From NCBI GenBank assembly GCA_052400665.1, contig JBQTGK010000004.1: a stretch of 64,000 nt of DNA. One strand, 5' to 3'. Shown in pieces: positions 9,155-16,669 of this stretch; the stretch's first letter is position 1, and every line of letters begins with the position of its first letter. Below the pieces are notes generated by a model. It was not told the DNA's origin. It searched no databases and saw only the letters and a list, made by a program, of their open reading frames with translations. This stretch comes from JBQTGK01 sp052400665. GTDB lineage: Bacteria; Bacteroidota; Bacteroidia; Bacteroidales; Marinifilaceae. The translations under genes and the position numbers were made by a program.

Positions 9155-9691
9155 TTATTGATGATAGTTTAGCTTTGAGAATAGATCCCACAGCACAATA
9201 CCACAACTTACTGATATATTAAAAGAGTGTTTTGTTCCAAATTGCGGAATTTCTATACATCCATCCGAGGAATCAACAATATTTTGTTGAACACCTTTTA
9301 CTTCATTGCCAAAAATAAGAGCATACTTTTGATCTGAGTTCGTCTCAAAATTTTCAAGAGAAATACTATTTTCCGCTTGTTCTACAGAATAAATTTTAAA
9401 ATCAATTTCTTTGAGTTTACGAACAGCATCTTCGGTGTTTTTAAAATATTCCCACTGAACCGAATCTTCAGCTCCTAAAGCGGTTTTATGTAATTCTCTG
9501 TGTGGAGGAGTTGCCGTAATACCACATAAATAAACAGCCTCGATTAGTAAAGCATCGGAAGTGCGAAAAACTGAACCAATATTGTTTAAACTTCTTACAT
9601 TATCTAAAACAATAATAATAGGAGTTTTTTTCGATTGCTTAAATTCTTCAATGCTTTTGCGATCTAATTCGCTGTTTTTTAATTTTCTCAT
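9155..9691 (-). CDS. TrmH-family (SPOUT) RNA methyltransferase
   Basis: The 178-residue SPOUT methyltransferase uses S-adenosylmethionine to 2'-O-methylate a ribose in tRNA or rRNA. All three motifs are present: LDNVRSLNNIGSVFRTSDA, LIFGNEVKGV and IEIPQFGTKHSFNISVSCG. The open frame continues 45 codons upstream to 9826, but that stretch crosses the arginine deiminase terminator and overlaps that gene's end, so the Met at 9691 is the start. The substrate cannot be determined here. The 3' end lies 2 bases from the convergent STAS/HATPase gene. Confidence 0.9.
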   Translation of the reverse strand: MRKLKNSELDRKSIEEFKQSKKTPIIIVLDNVRSLNNIGSVFRTSDALLIEAVYLCGITATPPHRELHKTALGAEDSVQWEYFKNTEDAVRKLKEIDFKIYSVEQAENSISLENFETNSDQKYALIFGNEVKGVQQNIVDSSDGCIEIPQFGTKHSFNISVSCGIVLWDLFSKLNYHQ

Positions 9692-9731
9692 AACAAACTT
9701 TACTTGTGGAAATTTAATTCTGCACAAAAAT

Positions 9732-9761
9732 AAAAAAAAGGAATCTGAATGAGATTCCTTT
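9732..9761 (-). terminator. Terminator of the arginine deiminase gene
   Basis: On the minus strand a 10-bp stem (AAAGGAATCT / AGATTCCTTT, loop of 5) is followed by a run of T residues. It lies between the arginine deiminase stop at 9784 and the start of the methyltransferase gene. Confidence 0.88.
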
Positions 9762-9783
9762 ATGATATATTTTCTGATTTTCT

Positions 9784-11073
9784 TTACCAATTTACAGGTT
9801 TGCGACGAACTGGCATTGTCATACAACGAGCGCCACCTCCACCTCTTGGTAATTCTGAGCCTTCAATGGTAATGGCATATTTTTCGTAATCAGAAATTTC
9901 TACTTTGTGACGAATAATATCTTTTGCACGTAAAATTTCAAATCCATTTTTGTTCATTTCTTCCAGAGTATGAATATTTCTGGCATAACCTATAACTTTA
10001 CCCGGACCAACAGCAAAAAAGTTGGCTCCACTATGCCATTGTTCTCTTTCCTGGTTCCAAGGATCACCATTACCACCGCAGTAAATAGGCTTTAAATCCA
10101 TGCCTAATTTTTTTAAGGCTTCGAGTAAGTTATTCTCATGTTTGATATTTACTACTTTACCATTCTCAATAATAATGTGAACAGTTTGGTATTTGTTTGG
10201 TCGAAGAATTAATGGTTCGTAAACCATACATTTATCCACATCTAGTAGTGTAAATACCATGTCCAAATGGATAAAAGATTCTGGTTGGCTTGGTAATTCC
10301 TGAACCAGAATATGGCGTTGTTTTTTTTCTTTCTGAGATAGTAATTGAGTTAAAATGAAATCGATTCCCTGAGTAGATGTTCTTGTTCCATTTCCAATTA
10401 CCAAAATATCATCACGAGCAATTAGAACATCACCACCTTCTATCATACAGTTTGGATCAACAACTTTCTTATCAATTGCGTTTACTGTTTTGGTTTTAAA
10501 TTCGGGTGTGTAATCAAAAATTGCCTGCATAATTAATGATTCACGATCGCGTACACCATTAGCCATTTTTCCAATTAATACTTCATCGAGAACAGAAATA
10601 GAAGCATCACGTGTAAAGAAAAAATTGTGCAAAGGGCGCATTGCATATCGCTCCTTACTAAGAAACTTGGTTAGATTATCAGCTTTAAGCGGAACTCCTT
10701 CGATAAGTAATTTCGCAAGTTCAACAGGTTCCTGATCCAATAAAAAATCCTTAATGCAATAAGTGTTTCCTTTTACACCTACCTGAGGTTCCATTTGACA
10801 AACTTTATCAATAATATTTTCTTTGGCTTTATTGTTTGTTAATACATTAGCCAATAGATCAGTTACTTGGTAAGTTTGTGAAATTTCGCCTAGCACACCG
10901 CTAAGTTGTTTGTATTCTTCTTTTGCGACAGCAAGGTTCAAAATATCACTATAAAGTGCTCTTTCGGCATTGCCAGGAGTCATATTTTCAACTTCTGAAC
11001 CTGGAGTGTGAAGGATAACTCCTTCTAATTCACCAATTTCTGATCTAACATTTAATTCTACATACTTAGTCAT
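9784..11073 (-). CDS. arcA: Arginine deiminase
   Basis: A 429-residue guanidino-group-modifying enzyme that hydrolyses L-arginine to citrulline and ammonia. It has the conserved FFTRDAS, EGGDVL and HLDMVF segments and ends in GGGGARCMTMPVRR, with the nucleophilic Cys at residue 417. The length is close to the usual ~410. No ornithine carbamoyltransferase or carbamate kinase gene lies beside it, so any arginine-fermentation pathway would be completed elsewhere. It is monocistronic with its own terminator. Confusion with agmatine deiminase is unlikely given the motifs. Confidence 0.93.
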   Translation of the reverse strand: MTKYVELNVRSEIGELEGVILHTPGSEVENMTPGNAERALYSDILNLAVAKEEYKQLSGVLGEISQTYQVTDLLANVLTNNKAKENIIDKVCQMEPQVGVKGNTYCIKDFLLDQEPVELAKLLIEGVPLKADNLTKFLSKERYAMRPLHNFFFTRDASISVLDEVLIGKMANGVRDRESLIMQAIFDYTPEFKTKTVNAIDKKVVDPNCMIEGGDVLIARDDILVIGNGTRTSTQGIDFILTQLLSQKEKKQRHILVQELPSQPESFIHLDMVFTLLDVDKCMVYEPLILRPNKYQTVHIIIENGKVVNIKHENNLLEALKKLGMDLKPIYCGGNGDPWNQEREQWHSGANFFAVGPGKVIGYARNIHTLEEMNKNGFEILRAKDIIRHKVEISDYEKYAITIEGSELPRGGGGARCMTMPVRRKPVNW

Positions 11074-11299
11074 GCCTCTTACGTTATCTCTTGTTATTTA
11101 ATGTTGTTTGTTGTAATAAATATTGCGTTTGTAATTTGCAAAAGAAAGAAAATTTTGGACTTTAAGAAAGAATTGTGTTAAGTAAATTTTAATTTTTATA
11201 AAAAGAGCTTAAATCCTTTAAAATATAACCAAATATGCAATATCTATATCGATGCTTAATGGAGTGTGATATGTTAAATATATTAGTTTAATTTAGGAT

Positions 11300-12988
11300 T
11301 TAATATCCGGCAGACTGACCATCTTTTCTTGATTCAGATGCCCCAAAGTAGACTCCTTTTTGTTCATCCCACATAATTGCCTGATATCCTCCATAACCGC
11401 CGGCAGCATATTTAATTCTATGTCCTTTTTGTAAAAGTGCACGTATTTCCTGATAGGAAAATCCACTTTCCAGATTTAACCAACCCCCATCTGTCATTTT
11501 TTCGCCAGTTGGTTGCGACGATCCTTCATGTCGAACTCGTGGAGCATCTCCTGCTTCCTGCAGATTCATTCCAAAATCAATTAAATTAACAACGATCTGA
11601 GCATGTCCCTGAGGTTGCATCGATCCACCCATTAATCCGAAGCTGATATATGGTTTTCCGGCTTTGGTAATAAAAGCTGGAATAATTGTATGAAAAGGTC
11701 GCTTGCCAGGTTCGTATACATTTGCATGCCCTTCCTGCAGACTAAAAAGTTCACCTCTATCTTGTAATACAAAGCCTAAAGAATCTGGAGTCATGCCCGA
11801 TCCCATTCCGCGATAATTACTCTGAATTAAAGATACCATGTTGCCTTCTTTATCGGCTACAGTCATATATATTGTGTTGCCTTGTTCCAGTTCACCTGCA
11901 TCGTATTTTTTTGATGCCTGATTGGGATTTATTAATTGATTTCTTTTTTGTGCATATTCGTTTGATACTAGCTGGCGAATAGGAATATCCGAAAAATCGG
12001 GATCACCATAGAATTTGGCTCTGTCTTCGAAAGCTAACTTTTTAGTCTCAACAAAAGTGTGAATGTAATCGGCGCTGCCAAAGCCCATTTTTGAGATATC
12101 ATTATATTTTAGAATGTTTAAAATTTGTAATGCCGCAGTTCCCTGACCATTAGGAGGCAGTTCCCAAATTTCATAACCACGATAGTTAATAGAGATAGGA
12201 TCAACCCATTCCGATTTGTGAGCAGCTAAATCTTCGTAAGAAAGAAATCCGCCTTGTTCTTTAATGTATTTCGCTATCGTTTTTGCAATATCGCCTTTGT
12301 AGAAGGCATCGCGACCACCTTTTGCTATTTTTTCGTAGGTATTTGCAAGGTAAGGGTTTTTAAAAATTTCACCTTTTTGTGGCATTTTACCATTGGGCAT
12401 ATACGTTTCGGCAAAGCCTTTGTATTTTTTTAATCGATTCGCACTTGCGTTCATATAATAGGCGATTAACTCGCTAACAGGAAAACCATTTTTTGCATAC
12501 TGAATAGCAGGGGCAAGAATTTTATTCATTTCCATTTTTCCAAATCTCTCGTGAAGGGTAAACCAACCATCAACGCAGCCGGGAACTGATACTGGGAGTG
12601 GTCCAAAAGAAGGAATTTTACCATTTGTATTTTGTTTTAGGTAATCTAGACTTAAAGATTTTGGAGACCTTCCGCTACCATTTAAGCCATAAAGTTTCTG
12701 GGATTTTGCATCCCAAATAATTATAAAAATATCTCCACCAATACCACTTCCGGTAGGTTCCATTAAACCTAAAGTTGCATTTGCAGCAATTGCTGCATCA
12801 ACTGCATTGCCACCCGATTTTAAAATATCTAAAGCTACCTGGGTGGCTAAAGGCTGACTGGTACATGCCATTCCATTTTGAGCAATTACCTCCGATCGTG
12901 TAGCAAAGTTAAATCCGGTTACTCTATCCTGAGCATTTGCCCAAGTGGATAAGGTAATTAAAAGAAAAATTGGAAAAAATTTTTTCAT
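11300..12988 (-). CDS. ggt: Gamma-glutamyltransferase
   Basis: The 562-residue proenzyme has a Sec signal peptide (cleavage after WANA, Gln at +1), so it is periplasmic or surface-located. It would autocleave before the nucleophilic Thr372 in GNTIYMTVADKEGN to give large and small subunits. The small subunit has the SNYRGMGSG and FGLMGGSMQPQGHAQ segments typical of the family. It hydrolyses or transfers the gamma-glutamyl group of glutathione and related peptides. It is divergent from the DUF4294 gene across a 58-base gap. Confidence 0.95.
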   Translation of the reverse strand: MKKFFPIFLLITLSTWANAQDRVTGFNFATRSEVIAQNGMACTSQPLATQVALDILKSGGNAVDAAIAANATLGLMEPTGSGIGGDIFIIIWDAKSQKLYGLNGSGRSPKSLSLDYLKQNTNGKIPSFGPLPVSVPGCVDGWFTLHERFGKMEMNKILAPAIQYAKNGFPVSELIAYYMNASANRLKKYKGFAETYMPNGKMPQKGEIFKNPYLANTYEKIAKGGRDAFYKGDIAKTIAKYIKEQGGFLSYEDLAAHKSEWVDPISINYRGYEIWELPPNGQGTAALQILNILKYNDISKMGFGSADYIHTFVETKKLAFEDRAKFYGDPDFSDIPIRQLVSNEYAQKRNQLINPNQASKKYDAGELEQGNTIYMTVADKEGNMVSLIQSNYRGMGSGMTPDSLGFVLQDRGELFSLQEGHANVYEPGKRPFHTIIPAFITKAGKPYISFGLMGGSMQPQGHAQIVVNLIDFGMNLQEAGDAPRVRHEGSSQPTGEKMTDGGWLNLESGFSYQEIRALLQKGHRIKYAAGGYGGYQAIMWDEQKGVYFGASESRKDGQSAGY

Positions 12989-13046
12989 AGTATTTGATTT
13001 TAGGAAGTTCCCTTAAAGATAGAAAGTTTAACTTTGATTGGTGTAT

Positions 13047-13700
13047 ATGAATTGCTGTTTTAAAATAGGACTTTTTATTATTCTGGAATTTTGCTTTTTG
13101 GATATGGCAGAAGCAGAGATTTTGCGTGAATTTGAATCTTTTACAAATAGAGATACTGTTGTTTTTGCTGATACCAATTTGCATGTAAATTTAGATGAAG
13201 TTAAAATTACATTTTACAAGAGGAAAAAAAGAAAGCATTATCGAAGCACTCGTAAATACTGGCGGATGGTTAGAAATATCAGAATCGTTTATCCTTATGC
13301 CGAAGCAGCAAATAAAACGATTACAGATCTTAACCTTCAGTTGACAGGGCTTACTACTAAAAAAGAAAGGCGAAGATTAATTCGTAAGGAGTACAAAGGT
13401 TTAATGAAGGAATATAAGAAGCCTTTAATGAAGTTGAAGATCTCCCAAGGAAAACTTTTGATGAGATTGATTGATCGTGAAACGGGTAATAGCAGTTATC
13501 GGCATTTAAAAGAGTTGAAAGGATCTTTTACGGCTGTATTTTGGCAGTCGATAGCGGTAATGTTTGGTTCTTCGCTTAAAGCAAAATATGACCCACAAGG
13601 GGATGATTGGATGGTAGAAGAAATTTTAGATAGAATGAAAAGGCGTGAAATAAAACCTCCGGGAAAATTATCGCCAGTTAAAATAGAGTTAAATAAGTAG
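13047..13700 (+). CDS. DUF4294 domain protein, secreted or membrane-anchored
   Basis: The 217-residue product starts with a hydrophobic stretch (CCFKIGLFIILEFCFLDMAEA) that looks like a signal peptide or anchor. A basic, helix-rich body follows, with RKYWRMVRNIRIVYPYA and a C-terminal QGDDWMVEEILDRMKRREI. This matches the Bacteroidota-restricted DUF4294 family, which has no known function. I chose the ATG at 13047 over upstream in-frame TTG and GTG codons. A -7-like TAACTTTG at 13029-13036 would give an almost leaderless transcript. Confidence 0.8.
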   Translation: MNCCFKIGLFIILEFCFLDMAEAEILREFESFTNRDTVVFADTNLHVNLDEVKITFYKRKKRKHYRSTRKYWRMVRNIRIVYPYAEAANKTITDLNLQLTGLTTKKERRRLIRKEYKGLMKEYKKPLMKLKISQGKLLMRLIDRETGNSSYRHLKELKGSFTAVFWQSIAVMFGSSLKAKYDPQGDDWMVEEILDRMKRREIKPPGKLSPVKIELNK

Positions 13701-13738
13701 AAGAGTAAATAAAGAAAATTTGTTACCCAAGATAAAGT

Positions 13739-14287
13739 CTATTCTAAATATTTGTAAATTTTATCGTCGAATAGTTCTGATTTTTCAATGTATTCAGTAA
13801 ATTTTTTACGATTTAAATCTGCATGTGATTTTACGATCTCAAAATTTTCTTCTCGTTCTAATTCTATACTCATTCTGTATTTGTTCATAAGAATTTCGGT
13901 TTTTGTTTCCCACGAATAATAAAAATTAAGCATGTATTTAACAACAAAGCTTAAAATAAGACTAAAAAGTAAAAGAGTTAGGTGACTCATGGCTAGGTTT
14001 AGTACCAAAGGGAGTAGCATTAAAAAAATTGGAATACTTGCTGCTGAGCAACAAATTCCAATTACCAGATTATTGTAATATCTAGAAAAATGAGCAATCT
14101 TTTTTTTCGTGTACGTATAAAATACAAGCCAGTGAATAAATAAATTGAGAGTTAAAGAATAAAATAAAATGGCAACTTCTGGAGCTGAATTAAGGCTAAA
14201 AAATAAAGCTATAAATAAAAATAAATTGGAAAGAATAAAAGGGTAGATGTGATTTTCACCAGCATCTTTTGTGTTGCGATTTTTCAT
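13739..14287 (-). CDS. Four-helix membrane protein of unknown function
   Basis: The 182-residue product has four hydrophobic helices within residues ~15-125 (including PFILSNLFLFIALFFSL, LLPLVLNLAMSHLTLLLFSL and LILSFVVKYMLNF), followed by a charged cytoplasmic tail of ~55 residues. I recognise no family. It lies 60 bases upstream of nothing on its strand except the elbB start region, so it may be co-transcribed after elbB (gap 14288-14347 without a clear terminator). Confidence 0.65.
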   Translation of the reverse strand: MKNRNTKDAGENHIYPFILSNLFLFIALFFSLNSAPEVAILFYSLTLNLFIHWLVFYTYTKKKIAHFSRYYNNLVIGICCSAASIPIFLMLLPLVLNLAMSHLTLLLFSLILSFVVKYMLNFYYSWETKTEILMNKYRMSIELEREENFEIVKSHADLNRKKFTEYIEKSELFDDKIYKYLE

Positions 14288-14347
14288 AAATGGGAATTTA
14301 ATATGTTGGCTTATAGAAAAGAACTAAAAGCCAACATCAAATAATTT

Positions 14348-15001
14348 TTACAAATCCATAATGGCTTTTACTAAATTTTCGGCTCCTTCTCCAACGTCAG
14401 CTATGCTCGAGTCTAACATATAGCAGGGGGTAGTTACAATTTTATTTTCTTTATCAATAACAATTTCTCCATGCTTGGTGTTTATATGTGTTGCACCAAG
14501 CGAACTAATGGCTTTAGCGGTTTCTTCATCTTGTCCGATACTTAGCTTAACATTTCCCAAAACCTTTGCGATTAAAGCAGGAGAAATACAAAGTGCTCCA
14601 ATGGGTTTTTTTGCTAAATGCATTGCTTTTATAGCAGTTTTTACATCAGTATTAACTGAGCAATTAGGACCATCGAAAGCAAATGTGCATAAATTTTTGG
14701 CAACACCAAATCCTCCAGGAAAAAGAATTGCATCATACTCTTCGAATTTAAATTCTTTTAGATTTTTAATATTTCCACGAGCAATTCGAGCCGATTCAAC
14801 CAATACATTTCTTTTTTCCGACATTTCCTCTCCAGTAATATGATTAATTACGTGATACTGATCGATATCGGGAGCAAAAATTTGATATTCACCACCATTT
14901 TTTGAGATGGCGTACATAGCTAAAGTACTTTCATGAATTTCAGATCCGTCGTATACACCCGAGCCAGCAAGAACAACAGCAAACTTTTTTTTTGAATTCA
15001 T
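14348..15001 (-). CDS. elbB: Isoprenoid biosynthesis glyoxalase ElbB (DJ-1/PfpI superfamily)
   Basis: The 217-residue class I glutamine-amidotransferase-like protein has the ElbB signature: VVLAGSGVYDGSEIHES at the N-terminus, LFPGGFGVAKNLCTFAFDG, and the nucleophile elbow GALCISPALIAK with Cys138. E. coli ElbB has weak glyoxalase activity, and its link to isoprenoid synthesis is genetic. The family identity is firm but the physiological substrate is not known. Confidence 0.92.
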   Translation of the reverse strand: MNSKKKFAVVLAGSGVYDGSEIHESTLAMYAISKNGGEYQIFAPDIDQYHVINHITGEEMSEKRNVLVESARIARGNIKNLKEFKFEEYDAILFPGGFGVAKNLCTFAFDGPNCSVNTDVKTAIKAMHLAKKPIGALCISPALIAKVLGNVKLSIGQDEETAKAISSLGATHINTKHGEIVIDKENKIVTTPCYMLDSSIADVGEGAENLVKAIMDL

Positions 15002-15095
15002 TTTGATATGATTTAGTTTTAAGAAACATGATTTAATGATAAAACATTCGTGGGTTTGATCTTAAAATGATCTAATAAAATAGAAAATACTAGTT

Positions 15096-15659
15096 ATGAC
15101 AACACAGCGAATATTCATAGCAATAAAGATAGCCAATACAGATCAAATTAGTAAGATTTTTCGAGAAGTTAAGTACGATTTAAAAGATGAATGTATTAAG
15201 TGGGTAGATAAAAATACTTTGCACATTACTCTTAGCTTTTTAGGCGATACTGATATTAAGAAAATTCCTGAAATTAAAAATGGTTTATTATTAGCGGCCG
15301 AAAATATCTTTCCTTTTACAATTCAATTGAAATCATTAGGAGCTTTTCCAACAATAGAAAGTCCTAAAGTTCTGTGGATTGGAATAGATGATGCCCTGAA
15401 AATTTATGAATTAAGAAATAGAATAACAGAACAACTTAAGTATATTATAAATGAAAAAGATGCGAGGTTTTTACCGCATATTACCATAGGTAGGATAAAA
15501 TTTGGGGTGAAAAATCATAAAAAAGTGAGTAATATTTTAAATGGATATGAATATTCTAAATTCGATAAATTTTACATACAAGAATTTGTATTAATGGAAA
15601 GTAAGTTGACAAAATATGGTCCAGTTTATAAGGTGATAGAAAAATTTGATCTAAAATAG
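15096..15659 (+). CDS. thpR: RNA 2',3'-cyclic phosphodiesterase (2H family)
   Basis: The 187-residue protein has the two HxT/S motifs of 2H phosphoesterases, HITLSFLGD at His43 and HITIGRIKFG at His128, about 85 residues apart as in ThpR/LigT. These enzymes open 2',3'-cyclic phosphates on RNA, and some show 2'-5' ligase activity in vitro. It is followed by the metallo-hydrolase gene after 74 bases. Confidence 0.92.
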   Translation: MTTQRIFIAIKIANTDQISKIFREVKYDLKDECIKWVDKNTLHITLSFLGDTDIKKIPEIKNGLLLAAENIFPFTIQLKSLGAFPTIESPKVLWIGIDDALKIYELRNRITEQLKYIINEKDARFLPHITIGRIKFGVKNHKKVSNILNGYEYSKFDKFYIQEFVLMESKLTKYGPVYKVIEKFDLK

Positions 15660-15714
15660 AGACATGAAAAGATGTTTTGACTTTTCTACTTACAGAAGAA
15701 GATGTAAATTTGAA

Positions 15715-15722
15715 CTACAAAA
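15715..15722 (+). promoter_or_regulatory. -7 box (TAAATTTG) for the metallo-hydrolase gene
   Basis: An exact TAnnTTTG match ends 12 bases before the start codon, so the transcript would have a very short leader. No well-spaced -33 element was found. Confidence 0.35.
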
Positions 15723-15733
15723 AATAAACAGAT

Positions 15734-16381
15734 ATGATTACGATAGAAACTTTAGTGTTTAATCACTGGCAGGAAAATACTTATATATTACATGACGAAA
15801 CAAAAGAAGCAGTCTTGATAGATTGTGGAGTTTTTTTTGATGATGAAGGTAAAAAACTAATCGACTTTGTAGAGAAAAAAGGCTTAAAACTTGTTAAGCA
15901 GTTAAATACACATTTACATATCGATCATGTTCTGGGAAATCAGTTCATGAAAGATCAGTTTGGATTGTTAACCGAAGCTCATAAAGATGATGAATTTTTA
16001 TTAGCCGAAGCTCCTAATTATGGTGTTCGATTAGGTCTTGAGAATGTTGTTGAGCCGCCTCCAATCGGAAAAGCTATTAAAGAAGGAGATGTTATAAAAT
16101 TTGGGAATTCACAATTAAAGGTATTGCATGTACCAGGGCATTCGCCAGGACATGTGGTTTTTTATAACGAAGAACAAAAATTTGTGATTGCCGGTGATGT
16201 AATTTTTCGCGAAAGCATTGGACGAACCGACCTTCCTTATGGAAATTATGAACAGTTGATTGAAGGCATAAAAACAAAGCTTCTTTCTTTAGAAGATAGT
16301 GTTGAAGTTTATCCAGGACACGGTCCAGCTACATCAATTGGTCACGAAAGAATCAACAATGTGTTTTTAAAAGGACTATAA
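15734..16381 (+). CDS. MBL-fold metallo-hydrolase (glyoxalase II-like)
   Basis: The 215-residue protein carries THLHIDH (His60, His62, Asp64, His65), VPGHSPGH, AGDVIF and YPGHGPATSIGHER, the full zinc-binding set of the glyoxalase II/thioesterase branch of the metallo-beta-lactamase fold. The C-terminal substrate domain of true GloB is absent, so the substrate may be another thioester or a phosphate ester. A terminator follows 11 bases after the stop. Confidence 0.92.
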   Translation: MITIETLVFNHWQENTYILHDETKEAVLIDCGVFFDDEGKKLIDFVEKKGLKLVKQLNTHLHIDHVLGNQFMKDQFGLLTEAHKDDEFLLAEAPNYGVRLGLENVVEPPPIGKAIKEGDVIKFGNSQLKVLHVPGHSPGHVVFYNEEQKFVIAGDVIFRESIGRTDLPYGNYEQLIEGIKTKLLSLEDSVEVYPGHGPATSIGHERINNVFLKGL

Positions 16382-16392
16382 TTTAAAAGTTT

Positions 16393-16422
16393 AAACCTCT
16401 TCGAACAGAAGAGGTTTTTTTA
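16393..16422 (+). terminator. Terminator after the metallo-hydrolase gene
   Basis: A 10-bp perfect stem (AAACCTCTTC / GAAGAGGTTT) with loop GAACA is followed by T residues. The remaining ~245 bases to gcvP are AT-rich and show no gene. Confidence 0.92.
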
Positions 16423-16669
16423 TTAGAAATAAATAAAACACATGTTGATTTTTACAAAACAAATTATGAAAAAATAGGTAAATGTAAACATGATAAATAT
16501 CATCTTTATATGTATTTATAAAACAGGAAGTTAGATGTGGTATTTTTACGTTTTGATAATGTTGAAAAACAGCATTCGAAATCGTTCGTTTTGATATCAA
16601 AATCTTAAATCTTTTGCTAATTTTACATTCATAAATATATTTTAAACAACACCTAATTTAAACAACAAT

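Noticed and set aside
9692..9826. N-terminal extension of the TrmH-family methyltransferase
   Set aside because: The extra codons cross the arginine deiminase terminator and overlap that gene's end. The Met at 9691 gives the normal SPOUT length.
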